From contig JBNKUL010000074.1 in the NCBI GenBank assembly GCA_050298555.1, positions 1 through 64,000 on the forward strand: DNA of 64,000 nucleotides, given 5' to 3'. Positions 35,728 through 43,606 of this stretch are shown here, piece by piece (positions within the stretch are counted from its first letter, which is position 1; every line of letters begins with the position of its first letter). The position numbers and the translations under genes are program-made. Source of the DNA: JAPHSX01 sp050298555. Its GTDB lineage: Bacteria; Pseudomonadota; Gammaproteobacteria; Thiohalomonadales; Thiohalomonadaceae. The notes under the pieces were generated by a model that worked only from the letters and a program-made list of their open reading frames with translations, had not been told where the DNA came from and searched no databases.

Positions 35728-36245
35728 GCCCCCTCCTCCTCTGGGGCCCTCGGGTCCGGACGGGAGAGCACCGTCTCGGTCTGCTTCTGGCGGTATTCAT
35801 CCAGTGCGGCACGCACCTTTTCATCCTGGTTGGCGACGATGGCCGCGGCCAGCAGGCCTGCATTGACCGCACCGGCACGGCCGATAGCGAGGGTACCGAC
35901 GGGGATACCGGCCGGCATCTGCGCGATCGAGAGCAGGGAGTCCATGCCGTTGAGGGCCTTGGACTGCACCGGCACGCCAAGTACCGGCACGGCGGTCTTG
36001 GCCGCGACCATGCCCGGCAGGTGGGCGGCACCGCCGGCACCGGCGATGATCACCTGCAGCCCCCGCTGCGCCGCGCTCTCGGCGTAGCTGAAGAGCTTGT
36101 CGGGGGTGCGGTGGGCCGAAACGACCTCGACCTCGTGCTCAACGCCGAGGGCCTCCAGGGCCTCCGCCGCGTGCCGCATCGTCTCCCAATCTGAGGTCGA
36201 CCCCATGATGACGCCCACCCGTGGGGCTTCGCTCTGTGTGCTCAT
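35724..36245 (-). CDS. purE: N5-carboxyaminoimidazole ribonucleotide mutase
   Basis: 173 residues, class I PurE. VGVIMGSTSDWETMRHAAE, VVSAHRTPDKLFSYAESA and IIAGAGGAAHLPGMVAAKT mark the active site. It converts N5-CAIR to CAIR. The C-terminus has a short acidic extension (RPDPRAPEEEGA). It is the first gene of the purEK operon and is divergent from nhaA. Confidence 0.97.
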   Translation of the reverse strand: MSTQSEAPRVGVIMGSTSDWETMRHAAEALEALGVEHEVEVVSAHRTPDKLFSYAESAAQRGLQVIIAGAGGAAHLPGMVAAKTAVPVLGVPVQSKALNGMDSLLSIAQMPAGIPVGTLAIGRAGAVNAGLLAAAIVANQDEKVRAALDEYRQKQTETVLSRPDPRAPEEEGA

Positions 36246-36313
36246 AATCGTGCCTTGTCAATTAGCGCTCGAAACAAGAGGCGAATAATACCATACCCCG
36301 CCTCGCCGGGAAT

Positions 36314-36356
36314 GTTGCAAAGATGCAACCCAGCACCCATCTGTGTTAAAGATGGG
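36314..36356 (+). ncRNA. Structured leader upstream of nhaA
   Basis: Two consecutive hairpins precede nhaA: GTTGCA/TGCAAC with an AAGA loop (36314-36329) and CCCATCT/AGATGGG with a 7-nt loop (36336-36356). A G-rich stretch and ACCGGTAAC follow directly before the start codon. Leader RNAs of the nhaA-I and nhaA-II motif classes, reported as ion-responsive, precede nhaA genes in other bacteria. I cannot match this to their consensus from memory, so only a structured leader is claimed. Confidence 0.4.
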
Positions 36357-36384
36357 GGGACGCATAAGGGACCGGTAACTAAGC

Positions 36385-37569
36385 ATGGTAATGACAAACC
36401 TGAAAGAATTTCTAAAGCTCGAATCGGCCAGTGGCATCATCCTGGTGGTGGCAGCGCTGGCGGCGATGGTGCTGGCCAATACGCCGCTGCTGAGCTACTA
36501 CAACACACTGATAGAGATGCCGGTGGCGGTGCGCGTCGGCAACTTCGAAATCGCCAAGCCGCTGCTGTTGTGGATTAACGACGGTCTGATGGCGGTGTTC
36601 TTCTTCCTCGTCGGCCTGGAACTGAAGCGCGAACTGCTCGAGGGAGAGCTGAAACAGATCGGCAATGTGGTGCTGCCTGCGCTGGCGGCCCTGGGAGGCA
36701 TGGTGGTGCCGGCACTCGTCTACACCGCCTTCAATGCCGGAGACGGCAGTGCCATGCAGGGCTGGGCCACCCCTACCGCCACCGATATCGCCTTCGCCCT
36801 GGGAGTATTGTCGCTGCTCGGTGACCGTGTCCCTACCAGCCTGAAGATCTTCCTCGTCAGCCTGGCGATCTTCGACGACATGGGCGCTATCATCATCATC
36901 GCCCTGTTCTACACCTCGCAGCTCTCTACCACCTCGCTGCTTATCGCCGCCGCCTGCCTGGGCGTGCTGTTCACGCTGAACCGCCGCGGCACCTCCGAGA
37001 TGACCCCCTATATCATCGTCGGCATTATTATGTGGGTGGCGGTGCTCAAGTCCGGGGTACACGCCACCCTGGCCGGGGTGCTGCTCGCCTTCTTTATCCC
37101 CATACGCGACAGGCAGGACCCGCAGCGCTCCCTGCTCAAGGAGCTGGAGCACGACCTGCACGGCGTGGTCGCCTTCGCCATCCTGCCGCTGTTCGCCTTC
37201 GCCAACTCCGGCATCTCGTTACAGGGGATAGGCATGGAGCAGCTGCTGCACCCGGTGCCGCTGGGCATCGCCGCCGGCCTGTTCATCGGCAAGCAGCTCG
37301 GGGTATTCGCCTTCTGCTGGCTGGGGGTCAAGCTGGGTATCGCCAAACTGCCGCAGGGGATCAGCTGGAGCGTGCTCTACGGTACCTCGCTCATCACCGG
37401 TATCGGTTTCACCATGAGCCTCTTCATCGGCTCACTCGCCTTCGAGGAGAGCGGCGTCAATAGGTTATTCGATGAGCGCCTCGGCATCATCATCGGCTCA
37501 CTGCTCTCGGCGGTTAGCGGTTATATGGTACTGAGCAGGGTGTTGCCGCCGGTCAAGAAAAAGCCGTAG
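36385..37569 (+). CDS. nhaA: Sodium/proton antiporter NhaA
   Basis: 394 residues and about 12 membrane helices, normal for NhaA. WINDGLMAVFFFLVGLELKRE, GWATPTATDIAFALGVLSLLG, FLVSLAIFDDMGAIIIIALFY (with the ion-binding Asp pair in DDMGAI) and ADNSG-like FANSGI are conserved. It expels sodium from the cytoplasm in exchange for protons. A start two codons later (ATG 36391) is equally possible. Confidence 0.97.
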   Translation: MVMTNLKEFLKLESASGIILVVAALAAMVLANTPLLSYYNTLIEMPVAVRVGNFEIAKPLLLWINDGLMAVFFFLVGLELKRELLEGELKQIGNVVLPALAALGGMVVPALVYTAFNAGDGSAMQGWATPTATDIAFALGVLSLLGDRVPTSLKIFLVSLAIFDDMGAIIIIALFYTSQLSTTSLLIAAACLGVLFTLNRRGTSEMTPYIIVGIIMWVAVLKSGVHATLAGVLLAFFIPIRDRQDPQRSLLKELEHDLHGVVAFAILPLFAFANSGISLQGIGMEQLLHPVPLGIAAGLFIGKQLGVFAFCWLGVKLGIAKLPQGISWSVLYGTSLITGIGFTMSLFIGSLAFEESGVNRLFDERLGIIIGSLLSAVSGYMVLSRVLPPVKKKP

Positions 37570-37653
37570 CAGTGGCACATGGAGCCGCGGCCAGGGAGTG
37601 ACCGCTTCTCCTCTCCCCTTCCCACCCAGATTCTCTAGAAAATTTCAGAAAAA

Positions 37654-37687
37654 GTGTAAGGAATGGCAAGCCCCTGCGACAAACAGA
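37654..37687 (+). promoter_or_regulatory. ECF-type promoter, copy 1 (before the sigma gene)
   Basis: GTGTAAGGAAT (37654-37664) and CGACAAACAGA (37677-37687) recur almost exactly before the 41-residue ORF at 38537-38571. The upstream element resembles ECF -35 boxes (GGAA core). Finding the pair in front of both the sigma gene and the peptide operon suggests autoregulation by the sigma factor. Confidence 0.7.
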
Positions 37688-37733
37688 TGATGCAGGGCCT
37701 ATACACCATGACACTAAAGAGTAAGGAATAGAG

Positions 37734-38318
37734 ATGGGAGAACAAGCAAGGGCGAACGTCGGTTTGTTAAGTGACCGCGACATTGCCGCCATTCGCCCGG
37801 ACATGCTGAAGTTCGCCACACTGCAACTGCGTGACGCCTCTCTGGCCGAAGACGCGGTTCAGGAGGCACTGCTTGCCGCTCACAAGGCAAGCAGCCGCTT
37901 TGAGGGGCGGGCCAAGCTAAAGACCTGGGTCTTCTCCATTCTTCGCAACAAGATCATCGATATCCTGCGTGAACGCAGCCGTCGCCCAACAGAAAGTCTA
38001 ACCGAGGAGGACGGCAGGGACGCCGAGCTGGATGCCCTGTTCGATGAGAGGGATCACTGGACCAGGGAGGGTTCCCCCTCAGACTGGGGCGAACCTGAAG
38101 CCGCCTTTAACAACGCGCAGTTCTGGCAGGTCTTCGAGATCTGCCTCAACCATATGAAGGAGAAGGTGGCGCGGGTATTCATGATGCGCGAATTCATCGG
38201 CCTGGAGACCGAGGAGATCTGCCGCGAGCTGGAGATAAGTGAAAGCAACTGCTGGGTTATCCTCCACCGCGCCCGCTCGCGCCTGAGGCTCTGCCTGGAA
38301 CAGAAGTGGGTGAGGTAA
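37734..38318 (+). CDS. ECF-type RNA polymerase sigma factor of the metallophore operon
   Basis: 194 residues with sigma-70 regions 2 (AEDAVQEALLAAHKASSRFEGRAKLKTWVFSILRNKIIDILR split over 40-80) and 4 (GLETEEICRELEISESNCWVILHRARSRLR), without regions 1 and 3. A charged insert of about 50 residues lies between them, as in the TIGR02943 group that I associate with DUF692/DoxX operons. It likely directs transcription from the two repeated promoter motifs. The small zinc-finger gene 3 bp downstream is its probable anti-sigma partner. Confidence 0.92.
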   Translation: MGEQARANVGLLSDRDIAAIRPDMLKFATLQLRDASLAEDAVQEALLAAHKASSRFEGRAKLKTWVFSILRNKIIDILRERSRRPTESLTEEDGRDAELDALFDERDHWTREGSPSDWGEPEAAFNNAQFWQVFEICLNHMKEKVARVFMMREFIGLETEEICRELEISESNCWVILHRARSRLRLCLEQKWVR

Positions 38319-38321
38319 AAC

Positions 38322-38498
38322 ATGCTTAAGTGTAAAGACGCCACCAAACTGATATCGCAAGCCCAGGACCGACCGCTTGAGTTGAAGGAGCGGATGGGCC
38401 TGAAATTCCACCTGTTGATTTGCCCCGCCTGCGTCAACTACAACAAGCAGTTGGCATTCATCCGCAAGGCATGCCGCCACCTTGGCGGCGACGAATAA
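38322..38498 (+). CDS. 58-residue zinc-finger protein, probable anti-sigma factor
   Basis: Starting 3 bp after the sigma gene stop, ATG 38322 opens a 58-residue frame. Residues 30-37 read HLLICPAC, the HxxxCxxC zinc motif of ZAS-type anti-sigma domains, with further Cys at 4 and 50. There is no membrane segment, so it would act in the cytoplasm. A metal or redox signal releasing the sigma factor is a natural model for a copper-responsive regulon, but it is inferred. Confidence 0.8.
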   Translation: MLKCKDATKLISQAQDRPLELKERMGLKFHLLICPACVNYNKQLAFIRKACRHLGGDE

Positions 38499-38536
38499 TC
38501 CTCCTCATATCATGGCCAAATATTTTTAAAACAAAA

Positions 38537-38571
38537 GTGTAAGGAATAGCTCCCCCCTGACGACCAACAGA
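38537..38571 (+). promoter_or_regulatory. ECF-type promoter, copy 2 (before the peptide operon)
   Basis: GTGTAAGGAAT (38537-38547) and CGACCAACAGA (38561-38571) differ from copy 1 by one base in the second box and by one base in spacing. It stands about 30 nt before the start of the 41-residue ORF and presumably drives the whole operon to 41282. Confidence 0.7.
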
Positions 38572-38602
38572 CAGACAAAGTGTTTCGTCAGGAGTGAGCA
38601 CC

Positions 38603-38728
38603 ATGCACAGCAGGCCCTATTCATCACTGATTTCCAACCGGTTCCATACGCCAATGGCTCAAATTGAGCCCTTCGGCAGGGCGCCCCTGCGCCCGAAAAA
38701 AACCATCAATACCCTGTTTGATCGTTAA
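38603..38728 (+). CDS. 41-residue ORF at the head of the metallophore operon
   Basis: ATG 38603 has AGGAG 7 nt upstream and encodes 41 residues (start MHSRPYSSLISNRFHTPM, end KKTINTLFDR). It has no Cys, no signal peptide and no membrane segment, and a Pro/Arg-rich middle. It lies between the ECF-type promoter and the precursor gene, 29 bp ahead of it. I do not recognise it. It could be a real small protein, a second peptide substrate lacking cysteines, or a translated leader. Confidence 0.6.
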   Translation: MHSRPYSSLISNRFHTPMAQIEPFGRAPLRPKKTINTLFDR

Positions 38729-38757
38729 ACCCAGCAAACCACAGAGAGGAAAGTACC

Positions 38758-39051
38758 ATGTCAAACTCAACCACTAAAAAACCCGTCGCCCTGGCCCTCG
38801 GCGTTGCCTTCGCGGCTTCCATCGCCGCGGCTCCCGTTCAAGCCGACGTAAACCCCTTCACCATAAGCTCTCTTGCCAGCGGCTACATGGTCGCCGACAC
38901 CAAGGGCGTCGAAGGAAAGTGCGGCGGCGCCAAGTCTGCAGAGAAGGTATCTGAAAGCAAATGCGGCGCTAACAAAGCACAGAGCGAAGCCGCCCCCAAG
39001 CCGCTTCAGGAGGCCAAGTGCGGCGAAGCCAAGTGTGGCAGCAACAAGTGA
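38758..39051 (+). CDS. bufA2: Bufferin/HvfA-type Cys-rich metallophore precursor peptide
   Basis: 97 residues with AGAGAGGA before the ATG. A signal peptide runs to about Ala29 (APVQA). The mature part contains four Lys-Cys-Gly motifs: EGKCG (52-56), ESKCG (66-70) and the tandem EAKCG (85-89) and EAKCG (90-94), separated by Lys/Ala/Glu-rich linkers. This is the layout of BufA2 and HvfA precursors, whose EGKCG cysteines are converted by an MNIO enzyme into thiooxazole/oxazolone-type copper ligands. The modified peptide would be exported and sequester copper in the periplasm. The symbol is given by analogy; assignment rests on motif and neighbours. Confidence 0.87.
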   Translation: MSNSTTKKPVALALGVAFAASIAAAPVQADVNPFTISSLASGYMVADTKGVEGKCGGAKSAEKVSESKCGANKAQSEAAPKPLQEAKCGEAKCGSNK

Positions 39052-39066
39052 GCGGGAGCCGGAGAG

Positions 39067-39915
39067 ATGGGACAACAGACAACCCAAATCACCGGCGCCG
39101 GACTTGGTCTGCGGCGGCCCCTGCTGGGGCCGCTGGCAGAGCAGCCTGACGCCGCTATCGATTTCATGGAGGTGGCCCCCGAAAACTGGATGGGGATTGG
39201 CGGTGCACTGGGCAGACAATTTCGGGGCTTTAGCGAACGTTACCCGATGGTGCTGCACGGCCTCTCACTCTCAGTCGGTGGCCCTGCGCCGCTGGATGAG
39301 ACCTTTCTCCATCGCCTCAAGGCCTTTATGGCCGAGCATCAGGCCCCGCTCTACAGTGAACACCTGAGCTACTGCAGTGACGATGGCCACCTTTACGATC
39401 TCATGCCCATCCCCTTCACCGAGGAGGCGGCTCACTATGTGGCCGCACGCATACGCCGGGTACAGGATGTTCTTGAACAGCGCATCGCCATCGAGAACAT
39501 CTCCTACTACGCGGCGCCGGGTCAGGAGATGGCAGAGATCGACTTTGTGAATGCGGTACTGGCGGAGGCCGACTGCGACCTGTTGCTGGATGTTAACAAT
39601 ATCTACGTTAACAGCATCAACCACGGCTATGACGCTAACAACTACCTCAGCGCACTTCCCGGCGAACGAATCGCCTATATCCATGTTGCCGGTCACTATG
39701 TCGAAGAGAAGGATCTGCTCATCGACACCCACGGTGCGCCGATCAACCACCCGGTATGGCAACTGCTGCAAAATGCCTACCACTATTTTGGCGTCATCCC
39801 CACCCTGCTGGAGCGCGACTTCAACCTGCCGCCCCTTGAGGAGCTACTCATGGAGGTGGAACAAATCCGCGACTATCAGATGAAATGGAGTGAGCACCAT
39901 GCCATACGCGCATAA
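39067..39915 (+). CDS. bufB: DUF692 multinuclear non-haem iron oxidase (BufB/HvfB-like)
   Basis: 282 residues, TIM-barrel MNIO. The candidate iron ligands follow the family order: His64 (VLHG), His99 (SEHLSY), Glu143 (IENIS), Asp175 (LLDVNN), His206 (IHVAGH), Asp220 and His222 (DTHG), Glu249 (LLERD). Members such as MbnB, TglH and BufB oxidatively rearrange cysteines in peptides. Here the substrate should be the KCG motifs of the gene 15 bp upstream. Its 3-prime end overlaps the partner gene by 17 bp, so the complex partners are co-translated. Confidence 0.93.
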   Translation: MGQQTTQITGAGLGLRRPLLGPLAEQPDAAIDFMEVAPENWMGIGGALGRQFRGFSERYPMVLHGLSLSVGGPAPLDETFLHRLKAFMAEHQAPLYSEHLSYCSDDGHLYDLMPIPFTEEAAHYVAARIRRVQDVLEQRIAIENISYYAAPGQEMAEIDFVNAVLAEADCDLLLDVNNIYVNSINHGYDANNYLSALPGERIAYIHVAGHYVEEKDLLIDTHGAPINHPVWQLLQNAYHYFGVIPTLLERDFNLPPLEELLMEVEQIRDYQMKWSEHHAIRA

Positions 39916-40675
39916 CACATCTGATCGCCCCGCCTTCGTGCAGCATCAGTATGCCTTCGCCGCACGTATTCGCGACCCGCAAAACGCCCCGTCACCTGCT
40001 GGTGTCGATCCTCAGCGCATGAGAGTCTATGAGGAGCTGTTCTACAACAACATCGAAGCGTTCCTTGCCAACGCCTTTCCGGTGCTGCGAACACTCTACG
40101 ACGACACAAGCTGGCACGCCCTGGTGCGTGGTTACTTCTCCAGCCACCGCGCCCAGACTCCGCTGTTTCACGAAATGCCACAGGAGTTTCTGCACTACCT
40201 GCAGCATGAACGCGGCGCGCACGAAGGGAACTACCCCTTCATGCTGCAGCTGGCACACTACGAGTGGGTCGAACTGGAGTTGCTAACCGCCGAGGATGTC
40301 ATCACCAACGTCGATAGCGGGGGCGACCTGCTTGCAGCCACTCCACGACTCTCACCACTGACACGCCTGCTTAGCTACGACTACGCGGTACAGAAGATAG
40401 GCCCTGGACATATTCCACAACAAGCCGAGCATGAGCCCACACTCCTGCTGGTCTATCGCGACCTGAAGGATGAGGTCGGCTTCATTGAACTCAACCCGGT
40501 CTCCGCACGACTGCTGCAGTTAATAGATGAGCAACCTAAAAAAAACGGACGGCAATTACTGGAGCAGATTGCCGGTGAACTGAAACACCCCAACCTGCAG
40601 ACCGTTATCGACGGCGGACTAGAAATTATGCTCGACCTCAGGCAGCGGGACGTCATTCTCGGCACCACCATCTAA
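39899..40675 (+). CDS. bufC: DUF2063 partner protein of the MNIO (BufC/HvfC-like)
   Basis: 258 residues from the ATG at 39899 (GGAG 8 nt upstream; the upstream GTG at 39890 is less likely). The N-terminal DUF2063 helical domain is marked by RMRVYEELFYNNIEAFLANAFPVL and FHEMPQEFLHYLQ. The C-terminal domain (about 160-258) is winged-helix-like and resembles RiPP recognition elements. It is expected to bind the precursor leader and present it to the DUF692 enzyme. Older annotations as DNA-binding come from this fold. Confidence 0.9.
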   Translation: MPYAHNTSDRPAFVQHQYAFAARIRDPQNAPSPAGVDPQRMRVYEELFYNNIEAFLANAFPVLRTLYDDTSWHALVRGYFSSHRAQTPLFHEMPQEFLHYLQHERGAHEGNYPFMLQLAHYEWVELELLTAEDVITNVDSGGDLLAATPRLSPLTRLLSYDYAVQKIGPGHIPQQAEHEPTLLLVYRDLKDEVGFIELNPVSARLLQLIDEQPKKNGRQLLEQIAGELKHPNLQTVIDGGLEIMLDLRQRDVILGTTI

Positions 40676-40688
40676 CGAGGAGAAGGTG

Positions 40689-41282
40689 ATGACTATTTCA
40701 ACTGCACACAAGGTTCACACCCTGCTCGAGAAAAGCCGTTGCGCCGACTTCCTCGCCCCCCTGTTGTTGCGTCTCTATCTAGCCCCCATCTTCTGGATGG
40801 CCGGCAGCAACAAGCTCAGCAACATGGAGGGTACTATCGAATGGTTCGGTAATAGCGAGTGGGGACTGGGTCTTCCCCTACCCACGCTGATGGCCTATCT
40901 AGCAACCTTCACCGAGCTATTCGGTGCCCTCTTCCTGCTCATCGGCTTTGCCCTGCGCTATATCACCATACCGTTGATGGTCACCATGCTCGTCGCCGCC
41001 GCCACCGTGCACTGGCAGAATGGCTGGCTCGCCATCGCAGAAGGCTCCGCGAGTCTGTTTGCGAATGAACGCACCATCGGCGCCATCGAGCGGCTGGAGA
41101 GGGCCAGGGAGATTCTACGTGAGCACGGCCACTACGACTGGCTCACCCAGAACGGTAGTTTCGTGATACTTAACAACGGCATCGAGTTTGCCGCCACCTA
41201 CTTTGTGATGCTGCTGACGCTGTTCTATATCGGCGCGGGGCGATATTTCAGTGCAGACTACTGGTTACGCAGGCGCTTATGA
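40689..41282 (+). CDS. DoxX-family membrane protein of the metallophore operon
   Basis: 197 residues from the ATG at 40689 (GAGGAG 6 nt upstream). Four membrane helices are visible, with DoxX features LLLRLYLAPIFWMAGSNKL split around 20-40, LATFTELFGALFLLIGFALR and MLVAAATVHW. A soluble insert of about 45 residues lies between helices 3 and 4. DoxX proteins accompany BufBC and HvfBC and may supply electrons or handle quinones or copper. It is the last gene and overlaps the convergent EAL-CBS-GGDEF gene by 6 bp. Confidence 0.88.
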   Translation: MTISTAHKVHTLLEKSRCADFLAPLLLRLYLAPIFWMAGSNKLSNMEGTIEWFGNSEWGLGLPLPTLMAYLATFTELFGALFLLIGFALRYITIPLMVTMLVAAATVHWQNGWLAIAEGSASLFANERTIGAIERLERAREILREHGHYDWLTQNGSFVILNNGIEFAATYFVMLLTLFYIGAGRYFSADYWLRRRL

Positions 41283-43064
41283 GGCCATGCTGTCCGTCGT
41301 CATCCCCTGGCTACAATAGACGGGCATGCGACGGCGGTCCACATAGAGGCTGTTGCCCTGCTCCTTCTTTGCCATCTTTTTCGCATCACTGGCTAGTGCG
41401 GCCACATCGTGTGGACAGGTGCAAACCATCGGATCCGGCTGTACCACACCGATGGAGAGTGACAACAGAGGGATAATTGTCGTGTTACCGCCGCGGTCAA
41501 CACCGTGGTACCCCCCCCTTATCAGGCTATCGCGATCGAAGAACTCCTGGGTCTGTACCAGAAAATCATCAAGCACCGACTGCAGTCGCTTCTCCCAGTC
41601 GGTACTCTGCATTACGGCGATAAAATCATCACCACCGATGTGGCCGATAAAGTCCCGATCACCGTCAATATGGGCATTGAGCAGGCTACCCAGGAGTCGA
41701 ATCACATCATCCCCTTTCTTAAAACCGTATTGATCGTTGAATGGCTTAAAGTGGTCAAGGTCGCAGTATGCAATGATAAAGTCATCGCCGCGCGACAGTA
41801 ATCGCTCGATATGTTCGTCGATGATGACATTGCCGGGCAGCTGGGTGAGCGGATTGGCGTGGCGGGCATTGCGAATCTGCAACTTGGTTATGGTCTTGAG
41901 CAGGTCGCGTACCCGCCCCACGCCCAGGTAGTAGCCGCCTTTGGTGATGAAGAATTCGCTCTCGAACTCGAAGTTGAGTCGGTCGGTAACCTGCTGACTC
42001 ACCTGCTCAACTCCCATGTCATGGTCGAACATCAACGGTTGGCTATCCATAAAGCGGCGCACCGGTTTACGCCCATGCAGGTCTCGCGCATACGGGGTAG
42101 CGGAAAGAAGGTTTATGATCCTGGAGTGACGCAGCATGCCAAGAGGAATTCCGTCTTCAACCACCGGTACCGACTGCAGGTTCTCGTTATCTTTGAATAG
42201 TGGCATCACCTCGCCAAGCGTCGTGTTTGAAGATACCGTCGGGATGGTGTGGACCAACTTACCAATCTTTTCGGAATAACGGCTGCTGAAGCGCTGTTTT
42301 TCGTTATATGAGGGCTTTTTCAGACGTAACGGCGGTCGCTGTTTCGGCTTGGCGTAATGGTATCCCTGGCCAAGCTGAATATTTAGTTCCCTCACCGCGT
42401 CAAGCTCTTCCTGCGACTCAATCCCCTCCGCCACCACACGGCAACGTATACCGCGCGCTATGTCGCGGATGGAGCGTACGAACTCCTGTTTAACCGGGTC
42501 TTTGTGGATCCCCTGAATAAAGTGCATATCGAGCTTCACCAGATCAGGCTGAATCTCCGACCACAGACGCAGCCCTGAGTAGCCGGCACCCAAATCATCT
42601 ATAGCGATGCTGAAACCGTGTGCACGGTACTCCTGCAACGCACTCTGCAGCGCAGCGTAATCATCGATCGGACTCTGCTCTGTAATCTCAATGACCACTA
42701 CTCCCGGATCCAGCGGCGGCTCCAACTCCGGGTCGTGCAACAACTTGAGCATCGGCTCAACCTTCATCAAGGTACAGGGCGAGGTATTGAGGAACAGCCT
42801 TCCTGGAAGATGCAGGTCACTGAAGGCGCGCCAGGCACGGCGCCATATCAGCCGCTCCAGTTTACTTAGCAGGCCGTGCGTCTGGGCGGTGGAGAAGAGA
42901 CAGCCAGGCGCATGCAGCGGACTGTCCGAGGGGCCGCGAGTCAGCGCCTCGTAACCGAAGATCTTACCGCTGGCGTTCTCGACGATGGGCTGGAACAGTG
43001 TGGTCAACTGCTCGTTTTCAATAATTGAACACAGCTCGGAATGTAGCTCGTCATTGACACTCAT
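41277..43064 (-). CDS. EAL-CBS-GGDEF cyclic-di-GMP protein
   Basis: 595 residues, cytoplasmic. An N-terminal EAL domain (YEAL at 38-41, EITEQS at 126-131, DDLGAG at 156-161), a CBS pair (about 270-395) and a C-terminal GGDEF domain with GGDDF at 477-481. Asp for Glu in the active-site loop usually keeps some cyclase activity. A Cys/His cluster (CTCPHD) sits near residue 548. The CBS pair probably binds a nucleotide and tunes the two outputs. It ends inside the DoxX gene by 6 bp, on the opposite strand. Confidence 0.9.
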   Translation of the reverse strand: MSVNDELHSELCSIIENEQLTTLFQPIVENASGKIFGYEALTRGPSDSPLHAPGCLFSTAQTHGLLSKLERLIWRRAWRAFSDLHLPGRLFLNTSPCTLMKVEPMLKLLHDPELEPPLDPGVVVIEITEQSPIDDYAALQSALQEYRAHGFSIAIDDLGAGYSGLRLWSEIQPDLVKLDMHFIQGIHKDPVKQEFVRSIRDIARGIRCRVVAEGIESQEELDAVRELNIQLGQGYHYAKPKQRPPLRLKKPSYNEKQRFSSRYSEKIGKLVHTIPTVSSNTTLGEVMPLFKDNENLQSVPVVEDGIPLGMLRHSRIINLLSATPYARDLHGRKPVRRFMDSQPLMFDHDMGVEQVSQQVTDRLNFEFESEFFITKGGYYLGVGRVRDLLKTITKLQIRNARHANPLTQLPGNVIIDEHIERLLSRGDDFIIAYCDLDHFKPFNDQYGFKKGDDVIRLLGSLLNAHIDGDRDFIGHIGGDDFIAVMQSTDWEKRLQSVLDDFLVQTQEFFDRDSLIRGGYHGVDRGGNTTIIPLLSLSIGVVQPDPMVCTCPHDVAALASDAKKMAKKEQGNSLYVDRRRMPVYCSQGMTTDSMAS

Positions 43065-43144
43065 GGGGGTGGCCTATCTCAGTCATCACTCTTGAGATAG
43101 ACAGGGTACAGACTGTGCGTGACAGGGGTGTGACAGGGGTGGCC

Positions 43145-43498
43145 TTAGAGACCTTCGGCAATCGCCGCAACAAACTCCTCCCCGTAATGAATCGTGATCT
43201 CTGCACCCCTGGCAATATTGCGAATAGCGTAGAGGTCAAAGCCTTCGAACTCGGCACAGGGTTTGTGGTGGTGGTTCATATAGCGCAGGATGTTGCGGCC
43301 ATCGCGACCGACCCAGACGCCCTCTTCCTGCTCTACCCACAGCACGTGCGGGCCGCCGGTTTCAAGGTCGTAACAGGTGGGGCCTTTGTAGGTGCCCATG
43401 TAGTCGCCCTTCGTGATCGACTGCCTGGCGAACAGCCCCTTGCCGTGGATGCCCGAGTCGTCGACGTAAAAGAGATCAGAGAGTTTTATCTTTTTCAT
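43145..43498 (-). CDS. Small SET-domain protein (lysine methyltransferase-like)
   Basis: 117 residues, the whole protein being a minimal SET domain: GIHGKGLFARQSITKGDYMG for SAM binding, RNILRYMNHHHKPCAEF for the pseudoknot (NH motif) and AEITIHYGEEF for the catalytic Tyr. The pre- and post-SET zinc parts are missing, which is usual in bacterial versions. The substrate is unknown; ribosomal or histone-like proteins have been suggested for others. It is monocistronic and lies 100 bp downstream of phoU on the same strand. Confidence 0.88.
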   Translation of the reverse strand: MKKIKLSDLFYVDDSGIHGKGLFARQSITKGDYMGTYKGPTCYDLETGGPHVLWVEQEEGVWVGRDGRNILRYMNHHHKPCAEFEGFDLYAIRNIARGAEITIHYGEEFVAAIAEGL

Positions 43499-43561
43499 AG
43501 CGGCATTTTGCTTATTGGCATGGTACTAAGCTATGCAAGGCGCGGAAGAAATGCAAGGCAC

Positions 43562-43586
43562 AAAAAAAGCGGGCCATGCCCGCTTT
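43562..43586 (-). terminator. Intrinsic terminator of the pst-phoU operon
   Basis: Read on the minus strand, AAAGCGGGC and GCCCGCTTT pair around a 3-nt loop and lead into a run of seven T. It begins about 20 nt after the phoU stop. Confidence 0.93.
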
Positions 43587-43606
43587 CTCATCTGGGACGC
43601 CAGTTC

